64,000 nucleotides of DNA. Origin: Mesaphorura yosii. Lineage: Eukaryota; Arthropoda; Collembola; Poduromorpha; Tullbergiidae. Under the pieces are notes generated by a model that had not been told where the DNA came from, did not search any database, and worked only from the letters and a program-made list of their open reading frames with translations. Shown in pieces: positions 25,090-37,900 of this stretch. The translations under genes and the position numbers were made by a program. Location: contig WIXG01000040.1 in assembly GCA_009869945.1 (NCBI GenBank), forward strand, positions 248,001-312,000, in the 5' to 3' direction. Each line of letters opens with the position of its first letter. Positions within the stretch are counted from its first letter, which is position 1.

Positions 25090-28000
25090 GCATCACTCGA
25101 CGGGAATCATTATCATCATACTTTCAACATCACGGCATACGTAAGACCATGCCAGTACAGACTACATCTTAACCCTGCATTCTTAAGTGGAGAATTTCTT
25201 TCACCAATTCATTTACATTCACTCACTCACCGTCTCCATACACATGAAACAACAAACAGCGTTTCTAGAAGAGAGATGCATTTTGTTAATTTTGTAGTGG
25301 TAGAATTCTTTCTGAGACAGTCAAATCATGTATTATGTTAGACAAATAGTTCAGCTAACAACTTACACACTAGAGTAGGGATTAGGCAAATAGGACTTAA
25401 ATGTGTTTCTGCACTGAATGAGGCAGCAGCTAAACAGTTTTTCTCGTTTTCTTCATTATGTAGGATAGAAAGCACTAAACCGTAGCACGGTAAAGTGCTC
25501 ACTCATTACGAACAAGGAATGATTATTTTAGTACTATTTTATAGATGAGTGCATCTTATTCTTACACGTGTAATGTGATATATGACCCGTGTTGTGTCGA
25601 ATCTGAGTGATTGAGTGTCTATCAATTATCATATCATTCATGCAACTTCGATCATATCAAAATTACATTAACTTTCGTGATGTGATAAGTTTAAGTTCAA
25701 CAAGAAATTCAAGCATATCAAGCACAATGAGCCTATATTTAGTTTACATTTACACGATGAAATTATTTGCTAAGATTTTAGCTTTCGTAACAATTGGCAA
25801 TTGCGTCACAAATTAGTTTAATATTGGATAACCGATACATATCACTCATTACGAACAAAATACGAATACGAGTACGAATTCGTGTCACTTCATTCATATC
25901 ATTGTGGGAATATGAATCATATCATTAAGAAATTATGCTGCAATCGTGTGCAATGAGAGGAATGAACCTTGCACTACTTTGCATCCTGCTTGGAAAAATG
26001 TATGGTGCTTTTGAAACTTTTAATGCTACGTGATTGCATTTGTAGATACGCAAATAACACCTGGAAATGTCACTTGATCTATACAAAGGATATTTATCAC
26101 TGTTCGATAGGAATTATTATTGCTAAAACTGCGTGGGAATCTTTCCAAGATTTAATGAATGCAAATGCCATCATTATCATCAAAGTTATTCGCTTCCCAT
26201 CTTGACGAATGAAAGTTGCAAGGCAAAGTTGAAGGAATCAGACTGGAACAGAATCAGAAATCTTTTGAGCGATTAGCATATACTTTAAAAGTTTAGAACA
26301 AAGAAACGGTACGACTAACTTCCTGGATTTGGTCGGCTGCGTTTATTAGAATTTTTATCTTTTGCCGTTGTCAGAAAGAGTGGGACGCCTCTTGCGCCAT
26401 GTGCATGACCACGAACCACTCCAACTTAGCTAGCATTAAATGAACACATTTCAAGAGTGCAGACAAGCAAAAGTTTTCGAGCCCATTCAATTTTACACAA
26501 CTTTTCTTCTTTATAGTAGCCGCAGTGTGCTTTCACAAAGATAACTTTTTATTGTGTTTCCCATTTTGTTTCTTTTTTGCATTAGAGCATTAGTGGAAGG
26601 TAGAAGGAAGGAAGAAGATGAAATCTAAATGAATAATCCCACCATCCCCTTATATGGATTTGCAGCTTTTCATGTTGTCTCCAGGGAGTACCCGAAAAAA
26701 CTTTAACTTTCATTGAATCCTAAATTCCATTTTACGTTTTTACCTTTTCCGTCGCTCCGAGTTTCCGTAGCGTTTCAGTCAGATAGACCGAAAACATCCG
26801 CATCGTACCTGTACTTTACTTACACTATACACTGTGTTTACAGTTGCAGTATTTATGCACTCGTCCAGTCTGTAGGAATTCGAATGCGAATGTGCAATAT
26901 TTCCTTCACGGTTGGTTGTATTATGTAAATATAGCCGGAAAAGTGCACAAAAAAACATTCAGAATTGCATCGTTTGGAATGAAAGGGACGGGTTCGATAC
27001 GAGCACATTGAATGCAAATAGCTGTAGATGATCCTGCACAAGATTTCAGAAACAGATGCGAGAATTTGTGCGAGGGACAAGACGATCGAGTCGAATTAAG
27101 ACATAAACAATCATGTCAAATAAAATAGAAAGAAAGCTCGCAAGTGTCCGTAACGCTGGACAAAGAGGTAGGAGAAAGCGGGGAAATTGCTGACGTCTTT
27201 CAGCGTAGTGTAGGTAGTAAAATTTTATGCTCGTCCTAAATTTTAGGAGAAGGCGGAGATATGTAGCAAAATAGCCCTATACTTTTTGTGGAGATGTCGG
27301 AGTACTTTCTGTTTTCAATATTTGATAACTATTTTAATCTTGTATGAAGTCATAAGCAAAATTACGACGCCTCGTGCTGTAAAGGTAGGTAGAGAGGTGC
27401 GTGCCAGCAAGACCTTACAGATTGTATTCAAATCTATTTAGTGAAGCCAAATGATTGACTTCAGGCAGGCTCCGCGTGTCTGGAGTTGCAGGTTTCGCTT
27501 AGCAATTAAATGTGTGCTGAAGTCAGGAGGAAAGAAGGAGAACATGTCGCAAAATTATACGGTGATATTTCTGGAATGTTCAGAAACCTTTTCCCTCAGG
27601 ATGTCGCAGAAATTCCCTTTCATTTCCTGTTTTGTTCAATTTCAAATCACATTTCGTTCGTGTACTTGGAAGGCGGAAACCCTAGAAGAAACAATGCATG
27701 TGGCAATAGTAATTAAATCTTAATTACTGGTTGGTGTTGGTTCGAAGAATTTCTAAATTGTTTTCGGGCAACCTGTCGCTCTAACGGTTCCGTGTACAGA
27801 GCACGAAGGCCATACTTGTGATTGCATGCAGCGCAGCGTGTGGGCCAGTCCGAGTCTTACCCAGTGTTTACCTGCTGTTTTAGCTGTCAGCAAAAGGATG
27901 GAAAAAAGAACTGCATAAAAATTGCAACAACCTGAATACTGTGAATACGCCCTTTTTTATATAATCAATACTCAACATCAAAAACGAAAAAAAATATAAC

Positions 28001-31000
28001 ATCGCTCCTTTGTGGCTCTCTTTTTCATCCTAGCTGTAAGCGAGCAGGCAGTAGGAGTAAAGTCAATACAAAGAGTGACGAGATAGAATCGGAGGATAGA
28101 AGTCGAATAAAATGACAACTGCTGTGTGACTGTGGCTGCGAATGCCAAGTGAAAGCTGGGCAAACAGAGAAAGGCGCATGCATTCCATCATCATCATGAC
28201 TTCTCACGGAACGCGATAAAGTCGGCAATGCAGGTAGTCCGTCCTGTACACGTGCTACGGCTACGGCCACAGTTCGACTACAGCCATTGTCAAATATGTC
28301 GCCATATGCTCTTTTTTGAGTGAAACTGAATTGAAAGTCATGTCCTTTGAAACAGCGCTTTTACGATGATGGTCTGCGAGTTCAGAGGGAATGCAATCCG
28401 AGTCCGAGTCTTGAACTATTGGCCTTCTTACCAGCCTCGTGCTTCTCGTGCGCTTACAGGTTGAATTTGGTTGTGTTTTTATGTAAGCGAGTATGGAATA
28501 GATTCTTTAATTTCGATGTAAAGGGTAATTTAGACGAGTCGGGTTCCTCTTTGAACTGAACTTGCAATTTTGCAATTTGCATTGATGATCATGATGGCAT
28601 TTGGCATTGGCGTTTATGACTACATGTTGTGTACGTCTGTGTCCTAGTTCCGGCGAGTGTGCGTGCAGTTATCTTACATATATCTTGATTATTGGATTTA
28701 AATGTGTGTCCGTTCCTTAATGCGTGTGTGACATGAAAAGAATCATACTATAATTGCGAGTATTTGGATCATCCGGTCGCTTAGGCCGGCAGCAGGAAGA
28801 ATAATTGTCGTTGCATTACGTCACTGCTGTGCTATCACATATTTTACATCTTTATTTATTGTTATAATTAGACTAAATTAGTTCCCTTTAATCTTCGTAT
28901 ATCCTATATAATCGATGTTATGGATTGAAATTGTGCTTCACTCTCATTTATTTCGTATAAATAATTAATACCGTGTATAACCTACCCTTTAGCCATTCTA
29001 CAATTTATATTTACGTTGTGAACGTGTATACTCCACCGTATTGTAATGCATTGGATGATGTTAAATATCTAATAAATGTCTAGTTTAGTAAGAATTGCAC
29101 GTTTGAATTCAATATTTATCCGTTTCTTATCTCATTGCTGGGAAACGCCTTTTTGTCATGCATCAGGTTCCCCTACCTCATAGTACTGCACTTGAGCTCC
29201 AAAAAACTGATGTTATTAATTCATATTTGCAACCACACAGTGACACAGTCCAGCCGCAATGCGCGGCAGAATAATCGATACCATTATCTGGCATTGAATT
29301 TTGGATAGAAATTGTAAATTAGAATTATCACGAAGAGCGTGGGTCAGTGGACGAATTAGTAGCTAAAATTTTTTTTTTACGGAAATTAGGACCGTCAAAG
29401 GTAAAATTTCCACAATGGTTCGATGATTAGCTTGATTAGATTCAGTAAAAAATCAGGCTCAGCACGCGTGGCACGACACAGAATAAAGTTCACCAGACAA
29501 TACGAGATGCGTCAATACTGTCTGCCCATCATTGACTGGTGCCTTTTGTTCATGTTTTCATTCAAATTCCCGAGATATGAGCTTTAATCAGACAGCACGC
29601 CGTCGCGCCGCACTAAAGTGTCCCGGTTCCAGCAGTACAAGGCGAATTTCAGGTTCCACTCGCGTTTATGGCATGCGAAAGGAAATAGAAATTGAATTCG
29701 CAAGAGATTCGCCAATGGGGAAAGCTCGGAAGGCAGACATGCAACGTGCTGCCTACTGCCATTCATACAAAACACAAGCATGGCGTAAGCTGAGTCGCTG
29801 AGTGAGTCGAACAAAGATTGCCTGTCATAAGAAAACGAAGTATTGAATAGAGAATTCGCATTATTGTGTTATCCTGAAGTGAAATAATCTCTTACGTAGT
29901 CAAGTTGATGGGTCTGGGACACAATGAATGGGGCTGAATGAACAAGAGAAAATATGACGGAAAGAGACCCTCAATGCAATATTGAAAAGTAATGAGGTAA
30001 CAGTGAGGCCCAAGTCGAGTGGGAGTCGTTTGCCTCATCAATCATAATTCTGGACCACTTCCCACCTGCACCAATAATGGAAATGATTTTTTCATTTCCT
30101 AAGTTCTGTGCCGCTGCTCGCCGCTCTAGCCATAGCTTGATTTTGGAATGAAGCGAAGGCTTTCACTTGTCAAGAGTGTAGACACTCTCGTCCCATTCGT
30201 GAAATTGTGTTTCTCAACATTGGAGATTGGAAATTTCCATCCATCGCGTCAGCGTCATCGGCAAGGTTGTATTTCAAACAACTCAAGGCAAAGGCCTATT
30301 CTTTGCTAAAACCCACGAAACTGGTGTTTTCCAAAATTTAATTCGGCCCGACTCCAATTCCTCCAATCGTCAATAAGAATCTGTTGTATCGAGCGGAACA
30401 TCAGCCGCAGCCACACAACTAACTCGGTATGACGAAAACGGCCTCCTCCGATATGTGTGGTTGCGTGATTCCCATCTTCATCGAAATTTCCCAGCTTCCA
30501 CTTGGCCACTTTTTGCTCAATAATTCAACTTCAAATTCAAACTCAAACGCAGCCAATGTAATACTGGATTGGACATGCCCTGATTTAGATTCCTTCGGTT
30601 TCTCAGATTGTCCTTGAATTTCCTCTGCGACTTAGAGCTGTGGTGAGTATTTCGTATGGCTATGTCCTATCCAATGGTCTAGTCGAAACATGATCGGTAG
30701 CTCCCGAGTCGCAGCACCCACTCGCATCAACATTTAGCAAGCCAATTCAACCAACTGAAAATGATTTGATTTGTCTTCGACTGCATTTCAGACGCTACAC
30801 ATATTGAAGAGTACTAAATAACCGCTGGTGGCGGCAGCCCATAGGCAGGAGCAGGCAGCAAGCTTTGCGTGGGAGTTTCCAATTTCAAATGCTTGATCTC
30901 TCCGTTCCATTTCACTGCGCATAATAACACATAATCATATGTATGGAAATCTCTTCCAGCGATAGAGTTGTTTACGGGTTGTTTGATGCAATGTTTAACT

Positions 31001-34000
31001 GCTTTTTGTGATATCGCACTCAGCCTGCTACGTGAGGCAATGACCAGATGGAATCAGTCACTGCTGTTAAAGTTCCGAATTACGTCTAGGTTGATTTTGA
31101 GTTGGCATTTGCAGCGAGTGGAACTTCGTCCATTGATCGCAGAATCAGGAACACTATACGTTGCAATCGGTAAATGAATCCAATGTTTGCTTTGTCAAGT
31201 CTTGCGTCATAAACTTTTTCATTCGTCGCAAAGAAAGAAAGCAAAGGAACTTTATGTCTTTGGGTTCCATTGGAAAGCTTTTCTTTTAAAGTTGGATGAT
31301 TTTATCCAATTACAAGGCAAAAGAAAGAACGTTGATTTGTTCTGTTTTTGTTTTCCTACGCGTACGTGAGAAATGAGAATTCCGACCATGTGAAGGAACT
31401 TTTCTAATTCTTATTGATTAAAGTTCTTGCGTGGTGCGGACTGAGATTGGGAAGAGGCTTGGATCAAATCTCTTCTACGACGACTCAGACTCGCTATCCT
31501 CTAGTCCGATGATCAATTTGCTTTGTTTTCAGTGCCTTTGAAGTAGATTCCAATGTATACGGCTGATGATATCATCAGCTAAAATGCGTGGGAGTTAATT
31601 TTGAGTTACTCAAGCCTTATAAGCTGTAATCGACCCACCCGAATTTCCTCCACTCATGATGGACGAAAGTGCAGTGGGATTTTCATGCGTCATATGATTA
31701 TTAAAATCTATTGTGCGAGTCCGAAATGCAAGGCAATAAAATAAAGCAAAACAATGCAAATCTCAAATTTTAAAACGTCGTATGTATTGTATATTGTTCT
31801 TTCATGATTATTCCATTAGGAGCACATGAAGCAAGGAGTCACTCCAGGGCAGCCTGCGTGGAATTCCTACCTCGAGGGACTAAGACCAGGACAACTATTT
31901 ATTCGGGTAACCTCGTCCTATGAACATATAGTCCCAGTCCCAGGCTCTTTGGTTCCGTACCATATGGTGAAGCCAGTTTTTTTTGCGACCCTGTCGCAAA
32001 TGAATGACAAATGAATCCCAATTGCACTCAAATACGGCACTTCTTTCTAATTAAGTGGAAGTCTGTTATTTTCCTGAGGCGTCCAGGCTGCAGCGTAGTC
32101 GAACACTTGGCAAGATACATATTGCGTATTCCAGGAAGACCTCAAAGAGGATTTGGGTTCAATACCCGGGTACTGGATTTCAGGATTTCATTCCTGGCTT
32201 GTGGCCCTGTATCGTGATGGTCTCATGTAAAATCCAGTCACGTTTATCAATTACATTCGAAGACTGAGAACTTAGAGATCAAATTAAATTAAGAAACAAA
32301 ATCAGAATTGAGAATTCTTGGCAAGATAGACGGAAATCACATTCTTGTGTGGGGTTTTGTTCTGGACGGAATGGGATTGCATTTTCTCCATTAATTTCCT
32401 GCAGGCAAAACAAAGCGGCAAAACTATTCAATTTGTGTAGTACGGCCTTCGGTGCTAATAACAATGAAGATAGACTGGTTAATTACTTCACGCATTATGC
32501 ATTGAAGCATGTAGGCTCAAGCGACGATAATTTAGCCGGCCGAATGCGTCATGGCGAACAAGAAGCGTGTTGTCGTCATCGTTTCATGATACCGATGTGA
32601 AAATATTTCTAGTTTTTCATCTGCCTGTCATTTATAATGGTTTTTAAAAAATATTTTTCAAATATTCAAATAGAAAAATGATTTTTTGACCAGCTTCCAT
32701 AAATAAGTATGAACTGACGGAGGCGTTGGGTAACATGCTTGAAACATAGAAAGAAAATGGCATTGAGCTCTACAAAATTACGACTGAGCCGTGGCAAGTT
32801 AACAATCACTCTTACGAATGCAAGAATATCCAAAGTGTTGAACACAAGTTTCCAAAGTACGTCGTTGATCGTGAACTTGGACTTGCAATTTTATTTGTGA
32901 TCAGTTATCGACAAGTTTTTGCACAAGTGGAGACAAGAAAGTGTTAAAAGGGTTCGGGATTCGTGGAGATAATGATATAGTACAATGAGAACTACCGCTC
33001 TACAATGCGGCAATATGGCATGGAAGAAATATCGATCTCCATTTCTTGAAATTGTGTCACGTCTGATCGCATTCACACTTTCCAAACTGTTGCACACACG
33101 TACACGTAGGAGTGAAGCGGTGGCGGGCTGAAATTACATATTCATTCAATCGCCTGCGTGATCATAGACACTTTCCCTGGACGTGCACATGTGAAATGCG
33201 GACATTCAGCGCTCAAATGCGCGCATTCAAAGTTTATGCAAATTGTATTTGCATGCACTTGCGTTATCCTCTGGAAAAGCCATTTAAAATGTAATATCAC
33301 ATGATCAGTTTTATAATCATAGTTATCGTAGTAAGAGTACACGCGTCGATTCGATTCGATACGTCTTCATGCCACCCTGCTTGCTTCTACAGATGATCAC
33401 ATGACACATTTATGTATGGCCTTTTAACAAGGCGAATTCTTTTCAAATGGCTGCGAGCACCCAACGCAATTTACAATGCGATGAAGAATGAAAGCCTTGG
33501 CGTGGAATATTTTATCACGCGTCCTTCCTCTTTTCTAGGAATTTGTCTGAGGCGAGATTCGGATTCTTCTGAGCCGGATGAAATTACAACCGACGCGAAG
33601 CTCGGCTTAATGCGTAGTCGCAATCACTTTATATGCGATACGGCTACCCTTACAGCAAGTCTGCTGTCATAGAAGAAGCCACAGCTACGGTCGAACAGAA
33701 CATTAGAAATCATTATTATGGCTTCCGTACATTGCTTCCCCCAAATTACTAATTTTATACTATACATGGCCTGCTTCGAAGCAGGCGGCAATCGTAGCGC
33801 ATTCACCTCGCCTCGCCCTCATTACGGCCGATTAAAAGACCGCAAAAGCAATGAATAGCAATTTGCAAGTAAATGGGATCGATAAATGCCATTACGTTAT
33901 TGCAGTTCCGGAATCCTGACAATTCTTAATTGCGTAGGAACCACAAAGTACGTTTTTCACACATGAGTGAGTACGTCAATATTGAATATTCATGACTCCA

Positions 34001-34937
34001 ATTTTCTAGAAAATGTTTCGCCGGTTTCATCAACCATTCAAGATTCAATTCAATGCTCGCGGCACTCAACATAGTGATCGCTTTCCTTTGCGTAGTATTG
34101 ACGCATGACGATGCGACTATAATCAATTTACACACCTACTCTTGTTATTGTGTACCTTGCGCCATACTATTGGAATCCCATGGGGAAGTTGCGTGCGTTG
34201 AAAACGGATTACGCTCGCAAAGACCGAAATCACAGAAACTGGCGGAAGTAAATAAAATGCTCAAGTGTCAACTTTGTTTATCACTGTTGACATTAAAAGC
34301 TTTCCCAATATTTGTCTGACAGCAATAATGGCTTAAATTAAATCACAATGAGGTTGGGATGGGCGTAATTTTGTTGTGAAAGATATGCTTTTCCTTCTTC
34401 TTTGTTGTCTCCGATTTTCTACTCATCTAGCTAGAAGCGATGAATTTAACCAAAAGAAAGACTCTCTAGTTTTTTCGAACTCAAACGCGTAATGCACCGT
34501 GGAAGTGTGGAATGAATGAATAACCTGCTTGACGCTTGATGGAGAGAGAGGAAACATCGAACAACAATTCTCATACGTCAGTATACTACTCATAATGGGC
34601 TTCCATCTCCGACGTGCTCTTGAAATGATCGAAGCTCTGTTTTCAGTTATTACCGGTTTCGAGAGGAAAAATCACGCACGAGGCAGTTCAACAGCTCAGT
34701 TTGTCAGTATGCTGAATTAAACAAACCATCCACACGAATACCCACAACAACTAATGTATCATAAAGTCTTGCATTCAATGCAGGAGAAGTTTCACTTTTA
34801 CCAGTGGTGCCCAGCCTAGCCGAATAAGCACTAGATTAAACACTATACGTCGTTGTCCAATGCAAAAATGTCAAGCACTTAGCAAATAACGAGCAATACA
34901 GCGTGGCCAAACCTAGCCACATTGAAGTACGTTTCAA
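25090..34937. other. Gene-poor 10 kb: prohormone-4 3' region and spacer
   Basis: No coding region with family motifs was found in either strand. The left part may be a long neuropeptide 3' UTR. AATAAA occurs at 29071-29076 and twice near 31737-31744, but none can be tied to the gene. It contains a 17-base direct repeat (25499 and 25842) and a tRNA-like repeat (32080-32180). The ORF at 29532-29801 shows no recognisable domain. Confidence 0.4.
32080..32180 (+). repeat. Second tRNA-derived SINE-like remnant
   Basis: GCAGCGTAGTCG at 32090-32101 resembles a degenerate A box or D arm. GGTTCAATACC at 32156-32166 fits the B-box consensus and sits in a possible T arm (GGGTTCAATACCC). The middle does not fold as an anticodon arm. 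Confidence 0.4.
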
Positions 34938-34943
34938 TTTATT
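34938..34943 (-). terminator. Poly(A) signal of PPP4R4
   Basis: TTTATT on the plus strand (AATAAA on the gene strand) begins 35 bases after the PPP4R4 stop codon, implying a very short 3' UTR. Confidence 0.55.
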
Positions 34944-34977
34944 CAGAAGAAATGCTACATGTCAATTTAGTACATTA

Positions 34978-37900
34978 TTATTTGCGTGGAGGCGCCGGCG
35001 GAGGTGCCCTGGAAGGTTTTGGTTGAAGGTTCAGTAGTGGATTCGTAACTTGGATCGGAACCAGGGCTTTTCTTCGAAGCCTAATAAGGATAAAGAATGA
35101 AACCACAATTTGGTTAAGTATCTGTAATGGCAAATCTCGAGTGTAAGATTGTATAGTGTATTGTGTTCTTACGTTTGAGCTTCCGCTAAAAACGGATTTT
35201 CTTTGGCCTCCTGTTGATCTTTGGCTGTCTTTTCCACAATTTTGGTACCATTGCCAAAATCCTTTCGATTTGTCCTCTGTTGAATGACTTTCGGTTTGGG
35301 TGCCTCCAGTTCCTTTTTGACAGGTATCGGAGCAGCAGCAGGCGGCTGCAGAGGTGACTCGGGGACTTTAGGTGGAAGTGGTGGTTTGACGGAAACTCGC
35401 CGTGCAGGTGCAGGCTTCACTGGCTCTGAAACATCAAGAATTCTTGTTTGACTCACGCACGTTTTTATGGTGCAACAATAAAAGTATGGTAAACAGAAAT
35501 GTAAAATTGCAGTGCTTGAACCGCAGTTGCGTGTTTTCGAATTACCTTTAGGTTTATTTTTATTTTTCAACGCGACTGGAGCTACTGCAGGTTCCAAACT
35601 TGCAATGTAAGCTTCTTCTTTCTCCTTCTTCTCGTCTTCTGCGTCTTCACGAGTCCTTCCACCCTGCATGGAAAACTACGGTGCATCAACATCTTGAAGC
35701 TGAAGCATAGCAAATTTCATTTCTCTGCCCTTTGCGTGGTCATAAACGAAGCATTTGAGACATGTAGCCTTCCTCATTCATTTCGTGTAACTTAATTTTC
35801 CATGAAACAGAACGTCATAAAAATGTAGAAAGGCACGAGTTGTTTTATTTTCGCTAGTAATACTATTTTTTTGCCTCCTCCAATGGAGCAAACTTTTATA
35901 CCTTCATTTCATCATTTTGCACTCTGTGCCCCACCGTACAGGGGATTATGAAAACTCCTGAAACACGAGAAAACTAATCAAGAAGTTTGATGTGAACTTT
36001 ACACCTTGAGGTAGAGGGCATCCTAAATCCAGGTAGAGAGAAAGCGTCAACAATATTCCTTGCAATATACAGGCGCAGTTAATCCCAAAATCTTGTCAAG
36101 ATACATTGCAACTGTATGAATAGCAATTCGCATGGCATTTTCGTATCTAAGAAAAGAAGCTCTAGATACGGACGCAGTTGGACATTATACAGTCCTTACA
36201 ATTCTTGTGTTCAGTTTTTTTTCAGGTAAACCAGGCTACAGTGAACGTACAAGCTTGTCCTGTCCTGTATACTGAAAACAGAAACTATGCTTTCGCTTCC
36301 ACGCAGTGAACAAGGCACAATGCATATGTAAGAACTCTAACAAGGGATATGTCTTGCAAATTACGTTGTCATACTTTTCTTGAAATAAATGCAACATTAT
36401 TATTATTATTATTATATTCGGCTCTTATTTGCACAAAATACTGTTCGCTCGCTTTCACCATTGCGCTATGAACAACCTTAATGGGACACACATCCATAAT
36501 AAAGTTCACGAGTCCCTCATGAATAAAAGAACAATGCACGCGTGATACTTTTTGTTAATTAATATCCAGCCAGCACACACAGCACAGGACAGTACAACAG
36601 GCTGAATTGTGCCTATACGAAAAGTGTGTGGGAGAAAGTACTTCGCGCACTTTTGCTTTCTCTCTGAAAGCAAACTCGTAACTGTCATAACTCGTCACAG
36701 ACTAAACAAATGGCAATGGCAGCTTCGATACGTGTCATGCCAGTCGGATAGTGTGACAAACAACACTTTACCTCCTAACTGATGATCTAAGCACTGAGGC
36801 TAGCTAAGAACTCACGTCGCAATCAATTGCACTAATGAACTCACATATCCAGCCACGTCACTTTCCCAAAAAGGGCCGTCAGTGTCATTAAATGCAAAGT
36901 TCACAAACGAAAGTAGCGTAGCAAGCATTTGTTTATTCGGGGAAACTTTGTCCATGAATAATAAACACAAATGACGCAATGAAATGCGGAACTTGCAATT
37001 ATCCTCGACCACCGCGGAAAGTAACCAATCTCAACCAGGCCAAGTTTCAAACACCCGAGGATAACAACTTAATCCTCCGAAAGTTGTACGCTGAGCGCTG
37101 CATCATCAAACCTATTTCAGAATTTCAGTAAATATTTTCAGCTAGGCGACCCGGTCAACTGAAATTCAGCACACTTCATAGCTACGCTGCTAAGAGACGA
37201 GCCATTGAATGAATGAATAACAAAGTGCAAACTTCACAAAGTTTTAAGAGCTGAATGATGGTGAAGAAAATTGAAATTTCCTCGCCGAAAATTGAATCAT
37301 AAATGAGTTACGAGCGGCAGAACGAGAGAAAGAGATTCCGGAAAGAAGAAAGTGGAAAAGTGAAGAAGGAAGGTTGAAAGGAATGAACATTTGCCTGCAT
37401 TTTCTAAGCAGTCACGCAGTCTATAACCCATAAAGTTGTTCAACTCATTCATCCATTCATACGGAAACTGCGTAAATCACTTTCAAGAACAAGAGTCACC
37501 CAATTTGTCAAGTGGAAACCGTATTCACGGTTGGTAAACACAAGGCGGAAAGATTTCCAAGATTTCCCACACAATTCTCATTAGACTGCGCTAGACGCTT
37601 GATCTTTTGTTTAATTGTCTCGTCCTTCTGGTTCTTCAAACACTGCACTGTGTGAAAAAGAATCAAAAGCAAGAATCATTGAGCTACCTAGCAAGCGGAA
37701 CAGGAATGGTAAGCAGGAGCCATCGTCATGAATTGAAATTGGACCTAACCAGGCGTGCACCCCGCTCGCCTGTTTACACCACCTGCATTCCTATATTCAT
37801 TCGTTAGTACGAACTAGCGCTGTTTGCCGTTCTTACGTTAAGAACTTTGCACTTTCGTTTCAGGAGTCCAAATTATATAGAATTCAAGAAAAAAGAAAGC

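Noticed and set aside
26983..26998. GGGTTCGATACG as a pol III B box
   Set aside because: No A box or tRNA-like arm lies within a suitable distance.
29532..29801. 89-codon plus ORF in the gene-poor region
   Set aside because: No domain, no neighbouring exon with matching phase and no poly(A) signal; length is compatible with chance.
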